DNA from: Gigaspora margarita
Taxonomy: Eukaryota; Glomeromycota; Glomeromycetes; Diversisporales; Gigasporaceae
Direction: 5' to 3'
DNA: 64,000 nt
NCBI GenBank assembly: GCA_009809945.1
Contig: WTPW01000157.1
Location: forward strand, 307,762-371,761
Part shown: piece after piece, positions 1-11,611 of the stretch
How the letters are laid out: the number at the start of each line of letters is the position of its first letter
Numbering within the stretch: position 1 is the first letter of the stretch
Made by a program: the position numbers and the translations under genes
The notes under the pieces: model-generated
Told to the model about the DNA's origin: nothing
Seen by the model: only the letters and a program-made list of their open reading frames with translations
Database searches by the model: none

Positions 1-3000
1 ATAGAGCACTGAGAGTTGCCAAGATCAATAACAGAACTATCAGTATAGAATGTTAATTCTGTTAGATGACTGTTATAATGACAAATAGATTGCAAAGTAT
101 CTTGTGCAAGACTAGGTTGAAAAAAGGAAGGTATTTGTGCATTAGATATAAGAAGATTTGGTAATGTTGGAATACTAGTTGGATTTCTTGCTGCAGTTGA
201 GAAGATGAGATCAAGGTAATTTGCATTAAGGTTTACAGATTTGTCAGGATTAAGTCTTCCAAAAAATTTGGTAGCATGGCTTGTTGGAATAAGAATAGTA
301 CATTTGTTTGCAATAATATTGGAATTGAGAGTGCAGTTAGCACATGGTGATATAGTAATAGATGGTGTTGGGTATAGGCATATAAATTGTGGCTGGATAT
401 TACATTGCTAGTGTGTAATACGAGTATAATCTGAAGTATTAGATTGGCGATGTGCTTTGCCAATAACTATTTGATTATCGAATAAGGTAATAAGCCAAGG
501 TTTCATATGTTTAGAAAAGTGTCCAGTAGTATAACTATAGTAATTAGTTTGGGGTAAATTGAAGTGTGGATAAATAGTACGTTCATAGGTATGACTAGTT
601 GTTTGATCTTCCAAGAAGGTAAACCACAAAGAAATTTTGCTTTTTGGAATTTTATTAAGTCTAGGTGAGATATGTTTCCAATCAAGCAAACAAGAATTAT
701 CAAAGGAGGTAAGTTGGTCAAGAAATAGAAGATGATGATGTCTAATTTGTTTTTTGAAGGTAGAGTATTTGGGATGTGAGGATAGTATAGATTCAAGAGA
801 AATAGATCCATCTTTGATAGTAAATGGAATATTAAAATTAGGGTTAGTATTAATAGTCCAATCCAGATGTTTAAAAAGTTTGATAATTTTGAAATTAGTT
901 GTATTGTGGTTAGGACCATCTATAGTAGGATTAGGATGTGAAAAGATGCTAGTAGATGACCAAAGATTATTCTGGATTTGCTAGATTTGAATATGAGTTG
1001 TAGTACCAAGTAGGTTGTTATCATTTAAGCGTTTGATAAAGTTTGAGATATGATGTTGAAGCTGAATATCCCAAATATTTTTAATATTATAAAGTTGGGA
1101 ATGAAGAAGAGTACTAGTAGGAATTGTTTGGCTAAGTTTGGCTTTGTGTTTAACAAGACCAATATGATGTGAAAGAATTTTGTTACAAGCTGATCTATTA
1201 ATAACAATATTTTGTATACGGTATTCTATAGTAGGAATAATGACAGTATTGATAATGTATCATGCCTGTGTATCAGTAATTTGTTTAGTTCTGGCAATAT
1301 TGATAAGTTGAGAGGATTCTGTTATTAATAGGCATGTTTGTTTTGATTGCTTATTATTGAGTGTAAACCAGCATCCAAGAAATTTGAAAGGTTTACTTGA
1401 TGGCCATAATGGAAGAGCATGATTATTAAAGATAATGGGAGTATAGTTATTTACTTTCAAATTAGTTGATAAAATAGATTTAGAAGGATTAACTTGAATA
1501 TTAGCCATAGTATAGAAAGACTCTGCAATAGAAATCATTCTAGTAAGTTCAAGTTGTGAAGAGGCAATCCACAGAGTATCATCCATATAAGCCAAGACAG
1601 AACATTTTGTTTGAATTTTGTCAAATGTTTGATTTTTGAGATTAGTTATCCAGGATGTACCAATTGAATAACCAGGTGTATTGGTATGAATATGGGTAAT
1701 TAAAGGATCATAATAGATTCTCCAAAGAAGAGGAGTAATAGTTTCACCTTGATCTATACTATTCTGAACCTGATAAGGTGCAGTAAGGCCAAGATTAGTG
1801 ATAACTTGATTTTGTCTATTAGTAAGTAGATCCAGAAGAATATTAATTATACTAGATGGTAGGTTAAGATGAGAAAGTGAATGTTTGAAGAGTGTAAAAT
1901 TGACAGAATCATAGGCCTTGCTCATGTCCTGAGAAAGTAACCAAATTTCTTTATGATTACAATTTGCATCTTCTATTAAATTATTTAGAATATGAATAGG
2001 AATAGAAGTGCTATTGTTTGGGAGTGCAACATAGTTGTAAGGTGATAGTATAGTATGTTGTGAGAAAACTTGATTTAGTTTATTAGTAAGGATTTTTGTA
2101 TAAATTTTTCTGATGTGTTCAATAAGGCTAATAGGTCTTGTAAGATTTAGATTACCCTCAAAAGTGTTATTTTTAGGAATAGGAAAAATCCTTCCATGTT
2201 TCCATAATTTAGGAATACAGTTTTCAGACAAACATCAATTAAATAGAGCAGTAAGTGTAGTGATACCATGTAAACCAAGGTGTTTAATCATTTTATAGCT
2301 AATTCCTGTAGGACCACAGGCTTTGCCATTTGGAAGTTTAGAAATTGTTTGGAGAACTTCTTCTACTGTAATAGTATCAGTAAGAGAAGTATACCAGGCA
2401 GGATTAATATGAGAAAGTGGCTGATAGTATTGATACCAAAAGTTGTCAAAGAGAGGTTGGTTGATAGGTCTGTAAGCAGTCCAATTATGGTAATGTGATT
2501 GAACATGCTGTTTGATTGAGCTAGGATCTGTAACAAGTTGGTTATCAAGTTTGATATTTGTGAAATGAATAGGAGGTTGGTATCGATCAAGAATACTATT
2601 AATAGCTTGTGTAGGTTTGGATATAAGTGTTTCACATCATTTTTCAGAGGATTGATTAATTTGTTGTTGAAGAAGAAGGGATTATTCTAACTGATAAGCA
2701 TGGTAGACTTGTTTCCAGGCTTTATAGGCATGTTGAAGCCATGGTTGAATACTAGAGGGATCAAGTGATAAAAGAGAATCCAGATTACATTTGGTATAAA
2801 AATTAATAGAGAGAATATGTGAGTTAATATGTGGAAGGTAAAAATTTGAGTTGTTTTTTATATTTTTAATAAGATGGCCAAGTTTTTTAAGTCCAGTATA
2901 AAGAGAAGTACAATGTGGTGTATATTTGTGGTTGTAGCTGCGTTTGCGAGATATTTTGTTAGGAATTAATTGAATTGCTGCTTGTAGAATAGAGTGTTGA

Positions 3001-3117
3001 ATTTTGTGCCAAGTAGTATCAATATTTTCATGAGTATTTGTTGAGGAAGGTATATTATGTTGTAAAAATAACTGAGTAATAAGCTCTGAGAACTCTGTCC
3101 ACCCTTGAGTATAATTC
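1..3117 (-). pseudogene. LINE-A ORF2: reverse transcriptase and RNase H (six in-frame stops)
   Basis: The frame that starts near 3117 stays readable to base 1. The RT core lies at 1260-2231: LTRPISLIEHIRK, then LLSQDMSKAYDSVN (first catalytic Asp), DQGETITPLLWRIYYDPL and the catalytic box AYMDDT (YMDD at 1578-1589). The RNase H start FYTDSS lies at 33-44, so the rest of that domain is cut by the window edge. No endonuclease domain is present because the element is 5' truncated. In-frame stops lie at 2682-2684 (TAA), 2637-2639, 2235-2237, 1260-1262 (TGA), 981-983 and 408-410 (TAG); several sit where a Trp fits the context (for example AW at 1260). About twenty other Trp codons remain TGG, so this is decay and not recoding. 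Otherwise the frame has no shifts, suggesting a fairly young copy. The RT identification is secure; exact family naming is not possible here. Confidence 0.9.
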
Positions 3118-3132
3118 TTTGACTTGTATAAT
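1..3132 (-). mobile_element. LINE-A copy 1, non-LTR retrotransposon (3' end off window)
   Basis: A 3.1-kb minus-strand stretch reads in one frame as the C-terminal two thirds of a LINE ORF2: linker, reverse transcriptase, thumb region and the beginning of RNase H. The upstream (5') side stops abruptly near 3132 in AT-rich DNA, consistent with 5' truncation during integration. The 3' end, tail and target-site duplication lie outside the window, so the insertion boundary cannot be tested. A second, more degraded member of the same lineage lies at 58.6-62.5 kb. Confidence 0.9.
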
Positions 3133-5961
3133 AATTATTATTATAAGTTTAAAGTGCAATTGATTTATATAGGCCTATTAAATAAATATAATAAACAATA
3201 AAATATTAAAATAATGATTTTATTTAAATATATTAAATTTTTGATATGGACAAGTATCACACTGGGTGATACTAGTATCATATTATGCCTTTATATTTAA
3301 ATTGTAAATTTCACATAATTTTGCAAACCACAATAATACAGATAGCCAATTAATTTACTGATAAGTTTGCTTATCATAATAGATAGTTATTTCACTTGCA
3401 TTTGATTTCAAAACAAATTAATTCTTGTTGTTGTTAGTTAGGTATTTAAATTTATAATTGGTACAATTTATAAAAAAAATTATTGAAACAAATCTACAAA
3501 ATGAATTTTCTGTAGTCTTGTCTGTAAATTAATTGCTTATAATTAAATTGTCTATAAAGTGGTGGTTAATAAATAGCCATATGCATTAATGAAGTTATGC
3601 TAGGGTTATTATAGCAAGGATCACTCTTTTGTAGCTTAGTTAAATTAAGGCTTGTATGGAAAGACAATAGATATGCATACGATTTTATGAGATTATAGAA
3701 ATGCATGTGATTCATAGATATACAGGTAGGCACAGACATATGGATATAATTGGAAAGTTTAGTACTCTCTTATTTTGCTTGTTTACTTGTTCTCTTTGTT
3801 GCCTGATTACAATTTGGCTTCTTTATAATTGTTCTACTATACCTTTTCTTCAAAGATGTTGCATCCTGCATGCATATAAGTTAAGTATACCACTATAGTA
3901 TTGGAAAAAAGTAAAGTAAAATGTAAAAGAAGTAGAATGTGCCACACTATAGCATGGGCCTATACTTCCAATCCTTATTTCGTACTTTGTCACGTAAGCA
4001 CATAGTGAACATATAGTGACAAACTAATAGATCATATAAACATAGTAAAATTGACAGAAGAACTCAAGTATGTTATAATAGAAGAAAAGTAATGAAGTGG
4101 AGCACACCACTCCCATATGTATCTCTATAATAATGTTTAATGAAATATCTGAACGAGAATAATAAATAGCTCATATTTTATTATAGAAGATACCCCTTTG
4201 ATTGGTACCCCCTTGATTTGTACTGGGTACATTTCGAGACTATTTGTTGTGGTGTTTTGTAAAAGACCTGGATACAAATCAAAGGCCAATTTACTAATAA
4301 TAGTTCTTTTACTTATGGGCTAATATATGCTCCTTATAAGATACCCTCATGTAATATACCTCCTATATACAAAATATCCAGGATAAAATCAAAATTTTGA
4401 CCACATGAAATTAAATTGTACCCGGGTATCTTACACAGTAAAATACACTAAAATTTTTGTCAATTACCTTTGTCTGCCAATCAGATGTCAAAATTTGTAC
4501 AGTACATACTGTATGTATTGTACACTAAAATTTTTCAGGTACTATATAAACGGCACATCACAAATTATATGTGATAGAGATTATAGATATGCATATTGAA
4601 ATTGCCCTATGAAAAAAACCATAAAAAAAACATAGTAAATATATAGTAAACATATAGAAAATTCTAAAATTTATATAAACATATAGAAAATACCACAAAA
4701 TATTGCAATACTCATTTTTTTAGTTATATATAGTAAATGTATAAAATATAGAGAAAATATACTAAAAACTGCAACTTACTATATATTTCTATACATTGTA
4801 TATTTTTTAGCTAAACTTTTTTATAGGGTTGGTGCATCAATTATAAAGAGTAAATAGTGAATCTCAGTGGTTGCTTACTTTGCTGTTTTGTTTACTTGTT
4901 CCCTTCACATCTAGCGCCTCACTCATTGTTATTTGTAGTGATTGAATGTGCTGCACCATAAAATGAGCTCAAACTTGCTACTTTATTTAAGTCAAATGCA
5001 CTGAATACACCACACCATAGTGCTTTCGATCTTTATTTATGCTTTGTCACTTGAGTATAACCATGTGAACATAAAATTGCTATGAACACAGTATATAAAT
5101 ATTTAATAAAGTTCATAATATTTGATGAAGAAATCTGAGTGAAATAATAATCTGAATATAAATTCATTTATCTATTTCAAAAGATATGTAATTATTTGTT
5201 TTATGATATTATTATTTACATAACAGTAGACAGCCTTAATTAATAAATTTTATCCTGTTTTTGTAATCAGATTATATGCTAATTTATAGCATTTAAAGCT
5301 GTAACTAATATGCTAGATAGCCTGATCACATTTTTATTTTCTTTCAATTTTTTACCTAGTTTCATACCTGTGCACTACTGTTATAATTATTTTGTGTAAT
5401 CCAAATCTCCCTCTTGTCAACAACATGGTTTAAAATAAATAAAGCTGTGTATAAAAAGATAATAAAATATGATATAAGCAATGTTAAGTACAATTATCAT
5501 TAACAATAAAGTAGCTGAAATAAAATAATGCAAGAATTACTGAATAAAGAAAAATATGTGAAATTAGACAACAATATATTATAATCTTAATTATAAAATA
5601 TAATAATGTAGATAAGTTCTATTTCTTTTTAAATGTATTTGTATAACATTCCTGGTTTTAGCGCAACTGCATCGCGCAGCTACCCTAATGAGTATTGTAT
5701 TGGCCTACTGATAATATAATTTTTTTAGATGATATATTACTGTTTTAAAAAGATAATATAAGTTGGTTTTTATATGAGTATTGTATTGGCCTACCNATAA
5801 TATAATTTTTTTAGATGATATATTANTGCTTAAACCTATCATTAGCNGATATTTATGTTATATTTTCNGATTGTATATTTATTGAACTTATCATTTATTA
5901 AATTTATTAAAATAAAATAAAAATAAAATAAAATAATAATAATATTTAAATTATTTTTTTC
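3133..5961. other. AT-rich intergenic DNA with diverged direct repeats
   Basis: No protein family is recognisable on either strand; the 65-aa and 64-aa ORFs here have no coding character that I can see. A segment at about 3745-4170 resembles one at about 4855-5160 (shared words such as tttacttgttc, tactttgtcac, accatagtgc), suggesting an old duplicated repeat interrupted by a second repeat at about 4185-4850 that carries several gggtac/gtaccc words. The stretch is otherwise featureless. Confidence 0.5.
5688..5829. repeat. Two-copy direct repeat, about 55 bp, 86-bp spacing
   Basis: The segment beginning atgagtattgtattggcc at 5688 recurs at 5774 with only ambiguous bases (n) as differences over about 55 bp. 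The unresolved bases in the second copy suggest assembly uncertainty across a tandem array. Confidence 0.7.
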
Positions 5962-6229
5962 CCCTCTTTGGTGCTTTATCATTACCCTTTTTCACTGCCT
6001 TATCCTTTTCCACCCTTTTCTTCTTTCTTTTTCTACCTTCTCACTTCCTTTCTATTCTTGCCCTCATATCTTCATCCACACCCTCTTCTTCAACTTCTTC
6101 AACTTCAATTCTATCATCACCACCTTCATCACCCTCACTCACCTCAACACCAGTCTCTTCTGAATTGTAATTTCTAGAGTTGGTCTCTACTTCCTTTCGA
6201 AGTAGAAGCTTCAGTTGTTACCCCTGTTA

Positions 6230-6395
6230 TTGCTATTGTTGCTACTGTTGCTTTTGTTGCTGCTTTTGATGTTGATGCTGTTGCTGCTTTTGATGTTGAT
6301 GCTGTTGCTGCTTTTGATGTTAATGCTGTTGCTGCTTTTAATGTTGCTATTTTTGATGTTGATGCTGTTGCAGTTGTTGATGTTGTTGTTGCTTT
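6230..6395. repeat. 24-bp minisatellite (GCT/GTT-rich)
   Basis: A 24-bp unit beginning gttgctgcttttgatgtt repeats about four times and then degenerates. It is open in more than one frame on both strands: V-A-A-F-D-V-D-A on plus, poly-Leu/Met in another plus frame, and an Asn/Ser-rich 8-residue period on minus. The minus reading lies on the strand of the decayed gene at 5962-10098 and could be a low-complexity part of that protein, but frame choice cannot be settled here. Confidence 0.8.
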
Positions 6396-6769
6396 TGCTG
6401 TTTGTTTTTTTTAATGCTGTTCTTAGTGCAGCTGATGATGATGTTGATGCTATGGGACTTGGAAGTGATAATTCACTGCTTCGTAGCATTTCTGTTGGTT
6501 TTATATGATTGCCACTTTTTCTACTTTTTTCATTCTCAAACCATCTTCACTCTCATCCTTATTGGTATTAGCCTGACTTCATTTTCTTCTTGAACTACCA
6601 GAATGTCCTTTACTCTCAGCTTCCTAGGTGTGACTTTTTTTATTTTTTTATTTTTTTTTTGTTTTTTTATTCTTTTTCGTGGGTCCTCATCTCCACTAGA
6701 AAAATTAGCATCAAACCCAGGATCTGGTATATCGTATCTTCTAAGGGCCTTATCAGATAATGCCCAACT

Positions 6770-6991
6770 TAGTGTTTAGACCCATCACCCGCAGGTGACC
6801 CGTCAGGCTGATCCGAGTAGACTAATGGGTATTCCTAGCCAATCACAGATGTTTGTTTACATTGGGTAAAATAGAATGTGACAATTCTATTTTACCTGAT
6901 ATAAATAAATATTAGCAATTGGCTGGGCATACCCGTTAGTCTACTCGGATCAGCCTGACGGGACACCTGTGTGTGACGGGTCTAAACACTA
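6770..6991. mobile_element. hAT-type MITE, 222 bp, with 8-bp target duplication
   Basis: Terminal inverted repeats begin TAGTGTTTAGACCC on the left and end GGGTCTAAACACTA on the right; similarity between the arms continues for over 70 bp. The element is flanked by a perfect 8-bp duplication GCCCAACT (6762-6769 and 6992-6999). Eight-base duplications and a TAGNG terminal motif are typical of hAT transposons. It has no coding capacity. Removing it with one copy of the duplication joins two minus-strand coding-like blocks in one frame. Confidence 0.88.
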
Positions 6992-7069
6992 GCCCAACTT
7001 GGGCAATCCAGTGACAGTACACATTTAGTATTAACATGATTACTATAGTGCTGTTCGAATAGAACCCTG

Positions 7070-8745
7070 GATATCTCTGATATATATCTTATTTTTTTTA
7101 ACAAATTGCAGAAAATTTGGTCTAAGGTCCAAATTTAAGTTTTAGCAAATTGAAATTAATTTTAAAAAAAGTTATATAAAGCATTTGGGCAAATTATAGC
7201 AATTTTATACATGTTATATTTTATTTTTAGCAAATTACCTACATTTTGCAAGAATCATACCCAAAAATAAACTATTTTATTTTTTTGTACTATATAATTT
7301 TTAAAAATTTAAAATGTTTAATTTTGAATTTTTTTGATCAAAAAATCCAAAGTTAAGTATCTTCTCTTAAATTTTCAAGAAATATAAAAGTAAATATACC
7401 AAAATAATGTATTTTTATGTGCTTAACAAGTTTTCTTAGAGCTTTTTTTTAGAATCAATTAGTAAAATTTTGTGAATCATAGAATTTTTTAGTATTTTAT
7501 TAATAACATTATATAAAATATTATAATTCACAAAATTTTACTAACTGATTCTAACATTGTGCTCTAGGAAAACTTGTTCAGCACATAAAAATACATTATT
7601 CCAGCATATTTAATTTTATATTTCTTGAAAATTTAAGAAAAGATGCTTAATTTTGGATTTTTTGATCAAAAAAAATCCAAAATTAAGTATCTTCTCTTAA
7701 ATTTTTAATAAATATAAAATTAAATATACCAGAATAATGTATTTTTATATGCTGAACAAGTTTTCTTAGAGTAAATGTTAGAATCAGTTAGTAAAATTTT
7801 GTGAATAATAGAATTTTTAATATTTTTATTAATAAAATTATATAAAATATTATAATTAACAAAATTTTACTAATTGATTCTAACAATGTGCTCTAAGAAA
7901 ACTTGTTCAGCACATAAAAATATATCATTTCAGCATATTTGCTTTTATATTTCTTGAAAATTTAAGAGATGATGCTTAATTTTGGATTTTTTGATCAAAA
8001 AATCCAAAATTAAGTATCTTCTTTTAAATTTTCAAAAAATATAAAAGTAAAATATACCAGAATAATGTATTTTTATGTGCTGAACAAGTTTCTTAGAGCA
8101 TATTGTTAGAATCAATTAGTAAAATTTTGTGAATCATAGAATTTTTTAGTATTTTTATTAATAAAATTATATAAAATATTATAATTCACAAAATTTTACT
8201 AATTGATTCTAACATTGTGCTCTANGAAAACTTGTTAAACACATAAAAATACATTATTACAGCATATTTACTTTTATATTTCTTGAAAATTTAAGAGAAG
8301 ATGCTTAATTTGGATTTTTTGATCAAAAAATCCAAAATTAAGCATCATCTCCTAATTTTCAAAAAACATAAAAGTAAATATGCTGAAATAATATATTTTT
8401 ATGTGCTGAACAAGTTTTCTTAGAGCACAATGTTAGAATCAATTAGTAAAATTTTGTGNATTATAATATTTTATATAATTTTATTAATAAAAATACAAAG
8501 AATTCTATTAATCTCAAAATTTTACTAATTGATTCTAACACAGTGCTCTAAGAAAATTTGTTCAGCAATCAAAAATACATATATTAATTTGATTTATAAA
8601 AATAAATGTGATAATTTAGTTTTTAGCAAATTACTATACAATTTATATGTAATAATCTAACTTTTAGCAAATTTACTTGATTTTAGGGGTAGCAAAAATG
8701 TCTAAATTTATGCAAATCAGTTATGACCTCTATAAGAGATATCCG
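7070..8745. repeat. Palindromic tandem array (~328-bp period) with inverted outer ends
   Basis: The core (about 7325-8570) alternates two hairpin centres: tttttgatcaaaaa (near 7340, 7665, 7995, 8325) and an AT palindrome around ttattaataaaat (near 7510, 7840, 8165, 8485). Each ~164-bp arm is therefore present head to head and tail to tail about four times. The outer edges also match in inverted orientation (ggatatctct near 7071 and agagatatcc near 8735). The block sits between coding-like pieces of the decayed gene. No transposase is present. No clear target duplication was found, so whether it is one foldback element or an amplified satellite is open. Confidence 0.7.
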
Positions 8746-10104
8746 GGTCACGGTATTCACTAAAGCAAAATCTCTATCTGCCTTTATGTTTGCCTTTTAA
8801 AGCTTTACCTTTATAAGGATCCTGAGCTATCAATTTGCGCCATAATAGCAAGAGCATTATCTACTTGTCCTGTTTGAATATTCTTTTGTTTTTCAGCTGA
8901 AACCGTTTGATGTACAGATCTATTTGTTTATGGAACAACTGTTTTAACTAGATAATATATATTAGACATATTAAGAAAATCATTATTGAAATACATTAAC
9001 TCAAATTATAGGATTAAATTAGCCGATATTACAATATATACATTTTTGAAAATAATATACTTACATGGGCCCATGCTACTATTTATCGATACAAACCAAC
9101 TTCCTTTCTCTCTCCTTCTCCTCATCCGTAACCCATTCCTCAACCGAATAGTACACATTACCACCTTTATTCATTGTCAACAACTCCAAATTGTCCTGTG
9201 AATAATGCCTTATTCTTTCATTTTCCGATTTGTCAAAAGTGTCAAACCTCTATGCCTCCTTTTCCTCTTCTAATTATTTTATAAAAAAATAATAATAAAA
9301 AATAAGAGTTTAAATAAAATTTATACAAAAACAAACTTTATATCATTCTTACCTCATTTACCTTAGTATTTCTCCCAATTCAAGCATGATTGTGGGCCTT
9401 TTTTGCACTATCAGAGTTTATCGCCTCAGTGTGTCTCTGTGTTTTGTATTATTGTTTTAAGATTTTTTCAATCATGGCCAAGTGTTGCTGGTATCTAGGC
9501 AACTTCTTGGTAATCAGCGGTATTAAATGTTATCTAATATCATTTTTTTGCAATTCCTGTTTCTTTGCTGAATCCAGTTTTTGGACATTAATTGGCCTCT
9601 CTCAATTAACACCTCAATTTTGTCCTATAAAACAAAAAAAAAGATAAAAAAAAACAAAAAAAAGAGAATAATTATAATATATTTATCTGAAGATGGGATG
9701 ACTGTTCCCTAGTTAATGGACTCGGTGGCCTGCCACCATATGAATACTAGAACTTCTCTCACTGCTACTACTCGTTGAACTTCTGCTACTTGTACTAGAC
9801 CTTCTCTCTCTTCCACTTTCATCATCACTACAAGTAGTGCTTGCATTACTAGTAATACTTGGGCTCAGTGTTTTCACCTTTTTTTTCCCTTGGCTTGAAC
9901 AGCGACAATTGCAGCTACAACCGCTATGGATATCAACTCCATATCCACTAAAAAAATATAAAGTTTATAATTAATTAATGATAATAAATTATTATATCGG
10001 CCTATTATAAATCTTACATTTTTGTTTCTTATATTTTTTGACCTCTTTTGTACCATCTTGCTGCTTTTAGCTTTGTGAAGTTTCTTTTCTTTACCCATTT
10101 TATC

Positions 10105-10270
10105 AAGAGAGATAGAGAAACGAAAAAGAAAGAAAATGAAAGAGAAAAAAAATAAGAGAGAAAGAAAATGAGAGAGAAAGAAAATGAGAAAGAAAGAAAA
10201 TGAGAGAAAAAAATAAGAGAGAATTGAGATATATGTGTATATGTGTATATATGTATGTGTATATGTGTAA
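10105..10270. repeat. GA-rich and TG/TA microsatellite
   Basis: A purine run built from gagagagaaagaaaatga units (10105-10232) is followed by tatgtg repeats (to about 10270). It lies immediately 5' of the ATG of the decayed minus-strand gene at 10098, so it would have been its leader or promoter region. No specific promoter element can be assigned. Confidence 0.8.
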
Positions 10271-10439
10271 AATATTAATTTAATGTGAAATTGAAAATGA
10301 CTAAAAAAAATTCTTGGGAATGATACTATCCTTTTTATAATTCCGATGGCCTATATGGTAATTATCCTTCTGTATTGTCTTATTTTTCCTGATATTGAAT
10401 TAAAATTTTCTAATAATACCTTTCATTTGGGCAAATATT

Positions 10440-11611
10440 AATATCATTATAATAATATTAATTAAATAAATGATTACATTAAAATAATATATCTTTTATA
10501 TACCTTTTACTTAAATAATATATGATCGACTTAATTGTCACATGTATTATCTTCAGCCTTAGATAAAAATTGATTATAAATATTACTATCGAAGTAATAT
10601 CAATAATTAAATAAATGATTAATTAAAATAATTTATCTTTTATTTAAACGATATGTTATCGACTTAATATTCAAATGAAAATTAAACAATATAAAAATTA
10701 TTTTTAATATCATTATAATATTAATAAATACACATTTTGTATTAATATTATTAATTAAATAATTGATTACATTAAAACAATTTACTTTTATTCGCTTGAA
10801 TGATATGTATGTGATTGGGGTATTGTTTTCTTGACTGTAGATAAATAAATAAAAAACAATGCCAATCTTTGATGATTCCTATTCATGTAGCCAATCTAAT
10901 ACACAATTTATATTAATATCATATTACTTAATATTATTAATTAAATAATTGATTACATTAAAACAATTTACCTTTATTCACTTAAAAGGATATGCATGCG
11001 ATCAGGGTATTGTTTCCTTGGCTTAGATAAATAAATAAAAAACAATGCCAAATCTTTGACNATTCCTATTCATNTAGCTGATATAATACACAATTTATAT
11101 TAATATCNTATCGCTTAATTTATTAATTAAATAATTGATTACATTAAAACAATTTACTTTTATTTGCTTGAACGATATGCAATCAGGGTATTGTTTTTTT
11201 GACCTTAGATAAATAAATAAAAAACAATACCAAATCTTTGANGATTNCTATTCATGTAGCCNATATAATACACAATTTATATTAATATCATATCACTTAA
11301 TTTTATTAATTAAATTATTGATTACATTAAAACGATTTATTTTTATTCGCTTGAACAATATGTGATCGAATATTGTTTCCTTGACCTTGGATAAATAAAT
11401 AAAAAATAATGCCAAATCTTTGATAATTTCTATTCATGTAACTAATATAATACACAATTTATATTAATATTATATTGTTTAATTTTATTAATTAAATAAT
11501 TGATTACATTAAATGATTTACTTTATTCGATTAAATGATATGCGATCAGGATATTGTTTTCTTGACCTTAGATAAATAAATAAACCAAAGCCNATATAAT
11601 ACACAATTTAT
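10440..11611. repeat. ~185-bp satellite array, left part
   Basis: The word gattacatt recurs at about 10763, 10951, 11137, 11320 and 11502, a spacing of 182-188 bp, with flanking words aataaataaaaaacaatgcc and tataatacacaattta in each unit. Two more diverged units start near 10455 and 10607. Ambiguous bases at equivalent places suggest collapsed copies in the assembly. Confidence 0.85.

Larger units (their letters stand above)
5962..10098 (-). pseudogene. Decayed multi-exon host-type gene of unknown function, split by two insertions
   Basis: Several minus-strand blocks read as protein and are bounded by plausible short introns. Exon 1 (10018-10098) starts with ATG and encodes a Lys-rich N terminus (MGKEKKLHKAK...), ending at a gtaag donor. 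Intron 1 is 9948-10017 (70 bp). Exon 2 (about 9689-9947) reads as a Cys-containing (SGCSCNCRC) then Ser-rich segment; its donor appears as ataaat, not gtaaat. Exon 3 (9353-9624) ends at gtaag, exon 4 (9065-9269, acidic/charged) ends at gtaag, and exon 5 starts near 8947. Downstream, after the palindromic insert, coding-like sequence continues (CVLSLDCPSW... DKALRRYDIPDPGFDANF, about 7075-6531), then an acidic/basic tail at 5962-6171. In-frame stops are mostly at positions one C->T change from Gln or Arg (for example 9-kb blocks with TAG TAG before HGPM). I recognise no domain; the role is unknown. Exon joins are inferred. Confidence 0.5.

Noticed and set aside
503-919. 138-aa minus-strand ORF in the first kilobase
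   Set aside because: It is out of frame with the LINE-A ORF2, which reads through the same bases with homology to copy 2.
3701-3898. 65-aa plus-strand ORF
   Set aside because: Lies in a diverged intergenic repeat; the related segment near 4.9 kb does not keep the frame.
6215-6508. Poly-Leu/Met plus-strand ORF as a membrane protein
   Set aside because: Produced by the 24-bp minisatellite; no start context or conserved part supports it.
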